64,000 bases of DNA from JBGPTF01 sp041490445 (GTDB taxonomy: Bacteria; Acidobacteriota; Terriglobia; Acidiferrales; UBA7541). The DNA is taken from NCBI GenBank assembly GCA_041490445.1, contig JBGPTF010000009.1:62001-126000 (forward strand). Direction: 5' to 3'. Each line of letters starts with the position of its first letter. The first letter of the stretch is position 1. The notes below the pieces were generated by a model, which was given only the letters and a program-made list of their open reading frames with translations, was not told the origin of the DNA and made no database searches. Positions 59,903 through 64,000 of this stretch are shown piece by piece. The position numbers and the translations under genes were made by a program.

Positions 59903-60243
59903 CGATTTCGTAGTGTTCGGACAGCGGCGGTACACGACTCCGCAGCACGGGCAATCGGCGGCCTGTCTCTGGCCGAAGCAACTTGGCCGTGTAGTTGGCT
60001 TATGGGAGATGCGAATGAAGCTGTGCAAGGATTGGTCCCACTAAGTCGGCATGTGCTTACGGATATTTCCGCCTCTTTGGCCGGATTCCGCCCGATAGGC
60101 GCGCTTCCCGGATTATGCCCTTGCGCCGCTTTGCGCCGTCTTCATCTAGCTCAAACTCGCTCACTCCCCACGCTTGCCCTTGATTTGAAGGCTTGGCGGC
60201 CCTATGTTATCAACGCCTGCGCAGTTGCGCGGACCACCAACAC
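59903..60243 (+). other. 341-bp intergenic region
   Basis: No gene recognised between the SnoaL-like gene and the kinase. It holds the third copy of the short repeat (59981-59993). The kinase start at 60244 has no clear ribosome site. Confidence 0.45.
59981..59993 (+). repeat. Short repeat, copy 3
   Basis: ACTTGGCCGTGTA, followed by GT as in copy 1, making a 15-base direct match. The three copies bracket the SnoaL-like gene. Confidence 0.5.
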
Positions 60244-63200
60244 ATGACCTGCCCGCAGTGTGGCACCGAAAACCAGCCGGATGCTCTCCGCTGCTCGAAG
60301 TGCACAACCGTGCTCCCTTCCGCGGACATGACGGCGACGAGCGGCGTGGCGAGCGGCTGGGCTTCCGGCAGTGGAACGAGTGCGTCCACAGGGGTCTTTC
60401 GCGCGGTCTATGCGGTGCTCGAGCCGGGCAGCGTGCTTGGTAACCGCTACGAAATCCTCGCCATGCTCGGCGAAGGGGGAATGGGCGCAGTCTACAAAGT
60501 GCGCGACCGTGAAGTGGATCGCCTGGTCGCGCTGAAAGTGATTCGCCCCGAGCTCGCGGCCCGGCCGGAAATCCTTCAGCGCTTCAAGCAGGAACTGATC
60601 CTCGCCCGCCAGGTGACCCACAAGAATGTGATCCGAATTTTCGACCTCGGAGAAGCGGACGGCGTGAAATTCATCACGATGGATTTCATTGATGGCCGCG
60701 ACCTGAAGTCCTTCCTCAAGGAAAAAGGAAAGTTGCCGCCCGAACAGGCGGTGAAGATCATCGCGCAAGTCTGCCGCGCGCTCGATGCCGCTCATTCCGA
60801 AGGCGTCGTGCACCGCGACTTGAAGCCCCAGAACATCATGCTGGATTCCGCCGGCCGCGTCACCGTGATGGATTTCGGCATCGCCCGCTCCACGGAGTTG
60901 GCTGGCATGGGGCTGACGCAAACCGGTGCGCTGGTCGGCACGCCGGAATATATGTCGCCCGAGCAGGCCAGGGCCGAAGAAGTCGACGCGCGTTCGGATC
61001 TCTTCACCCTTGGCATCATTTTCTACGAACTGCTCACGGGCAATACGCCCTACCGCGCCGAGACGGCCTACGCCACCCTCCTCAAACGCACCACGGAACG
61101 GCCGCGCCCGCCGATCGAGTTGGATGCGACCATTCCGCAGGGCTACAGCGACATCGTCATGCACTGCCTGGAGATTGCCCCTGCGGACCGCTACCAGAGC
61201 GCGCTCGAAATCCTCGCCGATCTCGGACAGAGTGCAACCCAGAGTGGGACGCGATTGCGCGTCGGCTCCACGGCGCCCGGCGTCGAAGGCACGACTCCGG
61301 CCGGTTCGATCAGGTCGGTTGCCCCCGCCGAAGCGGGCGTGTTCCAGCGCTACGGCAAATGGATTGCGGGCGTGGCCATCGCGCTGGTGTTGATCACGGT
61401 CGCCGTTGTATTCCTCGGGAAACTTTTCCGTGGATCCTTCGGCGGCAAGGGCGCGGCGAAAGAGACTGTTTCGCTGGCCATCCTGCCGTTCCGCAATGTT
61501 TCGGCAGATACCTCGCTCGACTGGCTCGGGCCGGGCTTGGCGGAAATGCTGTGCTCCGATCTCCGGCAGTCGCCCGATTTCGCGCTCGTCTCTCCCGACC
61601 GCCTTCACGACATTTTGCGCGACCTTCGCATCACTCCGAATTCCGATATTGACCCGGCGATGCTTCGAAGAATCTCGCAATTCACGAACGCGCACGCCAT
61701 GGTCACCGGTCAGTATGTCAAGTTCGGCGATCAAATCCGCGTCGAGGCCACCCTTCAGGATGTGGAGCACCAGCAAAGCTATTCCATCAAGGCGGAGGCC
61801 CCCACTCAGAAAGACCTGATGGGGATCGTGGACAAGCTTGCTCAATCCATCCAGAAAAACCTCGCGGAAACCTCCGGCGCCATCAGCGTCACGGAGGCGA
61901 AATCGAGTGAAATCTCCTCGAAGAACGTGGACGCGGTTCACAGCTACACCGAAGGGCTCGAACTCAACCGTCAGGGCAATTATCTTGAGGCCCTCAAGAA
62001 ATTTCAATCCGCCACGCAGGCGGATCCTAATTTCGCCCTTGCCTTCTCCGAAATGGCCCAGACGTACGCCAAGCTCGGCTATGACAAGGATGCCGAGAAG
62101 AACTCGTCCAAGGCGGTGGAGTTGAGTGGAAACTTGCCGCCGCAAGAGCGCTATCGCATCGTCGCCATCAACGCGAAGCTGGAAAACAATTACGACAAAG
62201 CGGTAGAGGCCTACGAGAATCTGCTCAAACTTTCCCCGGGCGATCCGCAGGTCAACTTTAGCCTGGCCAAGCTCTACGAAGACAAGGGCGCGCTCGACAA
62301 AGCTCACGATTTGTACGCCAAAGTATTGGCCAGCGATCCGAAATATGTAGACGCCCTGCTCGCCACTGGCCGCGTCGAAATCAAACACGGAAACGCTCAG
62401 GCCTCCCTCGATCCCTTGAACCGCGCCCTCAGTCTTTCCATCGAGCTCAACAATCAAATGGGCAAGGCCACTGTCCTCCAGGCGCTCGGCATTGCCTACC
62501 GGCTGTTGGGCCGGCCCGACGATGCCCTTCAGAATTACCAACAGTCGCTGGCCATCAAGCGCCAGATCGGGGACAAGCGCGGCGCGGCCGCAAGTCTCGG
62601 CGAAATCGCCGCCACGGAAGAGTCTCAAGGCAAACTCGAGGACGCGCAGCGCGACTACCGGCGCGCGCTCGAACTCGAGCAGGAAATTGGTGACAAAACC
62701 GGGCAGGGCGTCACCCTATCGGGACTCGGCTGGCTCCAACACAACCTCGGGCATTACGACGAAGCCTTGAAGACTACAAAACAGTCCCTGCAGATTTTTC
62801 AGGAAACAGGAAACGAGGGTTTCCAGGCGCAGTGCCTGAATAACATCGGCGCCATCTATAGCGACAAGGGGCAGTACGACGACGCCCTCTCGTATTACCA
62901 GCAGGCGCTTCAGCTTCGGGAAAAAGCCAAGATTCCCGGCCCCATCGCCGAAACTCAGCAGAACCTCGCCGAGACCAGCGCCAAGCTCGGCCAGTATGAC
63001 CAGGCTCTCGGCTACTATCTCCGCGCGCTCGATCTCGCCCGCAATGCCGGCGATCCGCGCCTGGCCGCGATCATCTCTTCCAATATGGGGACACTCTTCG
63101 CCTACCAGGGCCGCTTCGGCGCAGCCCTCGGTTCGGCCCAGGACGCGCGCAAAGCTTTCCAGCAGCTTCAGGATCGCTCGGCCTGGATGGCGGAGATTGA

Positions 63201-63843
63201 AGGCGGATACGGCGCGGCACTCTCTCAGCTTGGTCGGACCGGGGAAGGGCGGAAGAGTCTTGACGAAGCGGCCAAGCTGGCCCGCGATCTCAAGGCCGAC
63301 CCCGTCCTGGCCCGAATCCTCGACAGTCAGGGCGACAGCTATTTCTACGCCGGCGAGTACAAAGCCGCCCGCCCGTTCTATGAACAGTCTCTGCAGGTCG
63401 CGCAACGGACCAAGGACCGCGACCAGATTCTGGATTCCAGGCTCGCACTCGCAAGGCTCGCTGTCCAGGAAGGCCGCAATTCGGAGGCTATCGCCACGCT
63501 GAAGAAGATCGCGCAGGATGCTGATAATTCCCGGCTAAAATATGCTTCCGCGGAGAGTTCGGTGTACCTGGGCGTAGCGCTGCTGAATTCGAAGAATTAT
63601 CAGGCTGCCCGGCAGGAATTGAAATCGGCTGCTCGCAAGTGTGAAAGCCTCGGCTTGAAGGCCCTTCTTGCCCAGGCGGATTTTTTTCTTGGCGTCACGC
63701 TGCGGGCTTTGGGTGATCGCACCGAAGCGACACGCCGTTTCCAGGAAGCTTCAAGGCTCGCCGAAGAAATGCATCAGGAATCGAAGAGCGACGCGCTCCT
63801 CCAGCGCGCGGACCTTAAGCTGATTCTCGGCGCGGCCCATTAG
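60244..63843 (+). CDS. Ser/Thr protein kinase with zinc ribbon, TolB-like domain and TPRs
   Basis: 1199 aa from the ATG at 60244; a longer frame from 60193 is not zinc-ribbon-like at its start. Order: N-terminal zinc ribbon CPQCGTENQPDALRCSKC (about 3-20); PknB-type kinase at about 67-327 with MLGEGGMGAVYKVRD, VALKVIRPEL, VHRDLKPQNIML, VMDFGIARS and GTPEYMSPEQA; a transmembrane helix (about 373-395); an extracytoplasmic FlgO/TolB-like domain (about 410-545) starting VSLAILPFRNVSADTSLDWL; then about 15 TPRs to the C-terminus. All catalytic residues are present. Signals sensed outside via TPRs would be relayed to the cytoplasmic kinase. Substrates unknown. Confidence 0.92.
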   Translation: MTCPQCGTENQPDALRCSKCTTVLPSADMTATSGVASGWASGSGTSASTGVFRAVYAVLEPGSVLGNRYEILAMLGEGGMGAVYKVRDREVDRLVALKVIRPELAARPEILQRFKQELILARQVTHKNVIRIFDLGEADGVKFITMDFIDGRDLKSFLKEKGKLPPEQAVKIIAQVCRALDAAHSEGVVHRDLKPQNIMLDSAGRVTVMDFGIARSTELAGMGLTQTGALVGTPEYMSPEQARAEEVDARSDLFTLGIIFYELLTGNTPYRAETAYATLLKRTTERPRPPIELDATIPQGYSDIVMHCLEIAPADRYQSALEILADLGQSATQSGTRLRVGSTAPGVEGTTPAGSIRSVAPAEAGVFQRYGKWIAGVAIALVLITVAVVFLGKLFRGSFGGKGAAKETVSLAILPFRNVSADTSLDWLGPGLAEMLCSDLRQSPDFALVSPDRLHDILRDLRITPNSDIDPAMLRRISQFTNAHAMVTGQYVKFGDQIRVEATLQDVEHQQSYSIKAEAPTQKDLMGIVDKLAQSIQKNLAETSGAISVTEAKSSEISSKNVDAVHSYTEGLELNRQGNYLEALKKFQSATQADPNFALAFSEMAQTYAKLGYDKDAEKNSSKAVELSGNLPPQERYRIVAINAKLENNYDKAVEAYENLLKLSPGDPQVNFSLAKLYEDKGALDKAHDLYAKVLASDPKYVDALLATGRVEIKHGNAQASLDPLNRALSLSIELNNQMGKATVLQALGIAYRLLGRPDDALQNYQQSLAIKRQIGDKRGAAASLGEIAATEESQGKLEDAQRDYRRALELEQEIGDKTGQGVTLSGLGWLQHNLGHYDEALKTTKQSLQIFQETGNEGFQAQCLNNIGAIYSDKGQYDDALSYYQQALQLREKAKIPGPIAETQQNLAETSAKLGQYDQALGYYLRALDLARNAGDPRLAAIISSNMGTLFAYQGRFGAALGSAQDARKAFQQLQDRSAWMAEIEGGYGAALSQLGRTGEGRKSLDEAAKLARDLKADPVLARILDSQGDSYFYAGEYKAARPFYEQSLQVAQRTKDRDQILDSRLALARLAVQEGRNSEAIATLKKIAQDADNSRLKYASAESSVYLGVALLNSKNYQAARQELKSAARKCESLGLKALLAQADFFLGVTLRALGDRTEATRRFQEASRLAEEMHQESKSDALLQRADLKLILGAAH

Positions 63844-63942
63844 GGCGTCTCGAAGTGCTCTGTCTGTCCTGTTGCAGAGTCCGGGTTACAGTTCAACGAA
63901 GGCAGGTCCTGGCCGAGGACACATCGGGCTGTCGCTGATCCC

Positions 63943-63988
63943 GCAAAAAGAAGCGGGGAGACAAGCCCATTCGGACCCGGCTCCCCGC
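63943..63988 (-). terminator. Rho-independent terminator-like hairpin for a gene beyond the right edge
   Basis: GCGGGGAG (63953-63960) pairs with CTCCCCGC (63981-63988), 8 perfect G-C-rich pairs and a 20-base loop. Read on the minus strand the stem is followed by TTCTTTTT (63952 down to 63945), which is the U-tract side. So it would stop leftward transcription entering from outside the window. It also lies about 110 bases after the kinase stop, but the T-tract faces the other way. Confidence 0.5.
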
Positions 63989-64000
63989 AAAAACTCCGCC

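Noticed and set aside
60202..62628. 808-codon minus-strand frame opposite the kinase
   Set aside because: Antisense to a kinase with all motifs present; the composition is that of a codon-shadow.
1..64000. CRISPR arrays, transposases, integrases and att-site repeats
   Set aside because: No regularly spaced repeats, no Cas-like genes, no transposase or integrase motif seen in any frame.

Overview
The window is a GC-rich, densely packed bacterial chromosome segment with no phage, IS element, CRISPR array or rRNA operon. It encodes a diderm envelope: Kdo/heptose LPS core synthesis, a BamD lipoprotein, POTRA proteins, an Mla-type lipid transporter and a ComEC channel. Together with Ser/Thr kinase-TPR proteins and a fragment of a long MacB/FtsX-type permease, this gene style best fits an Acidobacteriota member. 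The taxon is inferred from gene content only, not from a marker tree.

Layout. 1-12.4 kb (minus strand): larE, two tandem barrel-less POTRA proteins, glmS, purS, adenosine deaminase, an S1/P1-nuclease-like secreted protein coupled to an APC permease, a PcrA/UvrD helicase and a small secreted protein. 12.5-19.5 kb (plus): a tightly overlapping eight-gene LPS inner-core operon (waaA-lpxK-waaF-gmhB-hldA-hldC-waaC-ICMT-like). 19.5-38.5 kb (mostly minus): a possible broken small gene, a DUF2007-like gene, comEC-rlmD, an unknown coiled-coil protein, coaX-birA-valS, a response regulator with a long disordered tail, bamD-rpe-PASTA-rsmB-fmt-def and aroC. 38.7-42.6 kb (plus): mlaE-mlaF-mlaD and a TPR protein ending in a CXXCH motif. 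42.6-48.2 kb (minus): an SRPBCC-like membrane protein overlapping a giant MFS-acyltransferase-acyl-ACP ligase fusion, and a secreted amidohydrolase. 48.7-54.2 kb: an ExeA-like ATPase with a LysM-like tail, ispG, a small helical protein, tRNA-Leu(CAA), a Vgb-like beta-propeller and an OB-like lipoprotein. 54.4-64 kb: bacterioferritin, a truncated permease pseudogene, a SPOR protein separated from its membrane anchor by one in-frame stop, an orphan B12-type radical SAM protein, an SDR, a SnoaL-like protein and a 1199-aa Ser/Thr kinase with TPRs. A terminator-like hairpin for a gene beyond the right edge closes the window.

How the genes work together. Envelope biogenesis dominates: sugar precursors (GlmS, HldA/GmhB/HldC), LPS assembly (WaaA, LpxK, WaaF, WaaC), outer-membrane protein assembly (BamD, POTRA proteins), phospholipid traffic (MlaEFD) and lysophospholipid repair (LplT-PlsC-Aas fusion). 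Translation and cofactor housekeeping (ValS, Def, Fmt, RsmB, RlmD, BirA, CoaX, IspG, AroC) is interleaved.

The points most worth a second look are the two POTRA-only proteins, a kinase-less PASTA protein in the position where Firmicutes carry PrkC, the SPOR gene interrupted by TAA, a relic of the 3' end of a second acyl-ACP ligase gene, five tandem GKL repeats in the MlaD-like protein, and the TPR-CXXCH protein. None of these is proven to be a new system.
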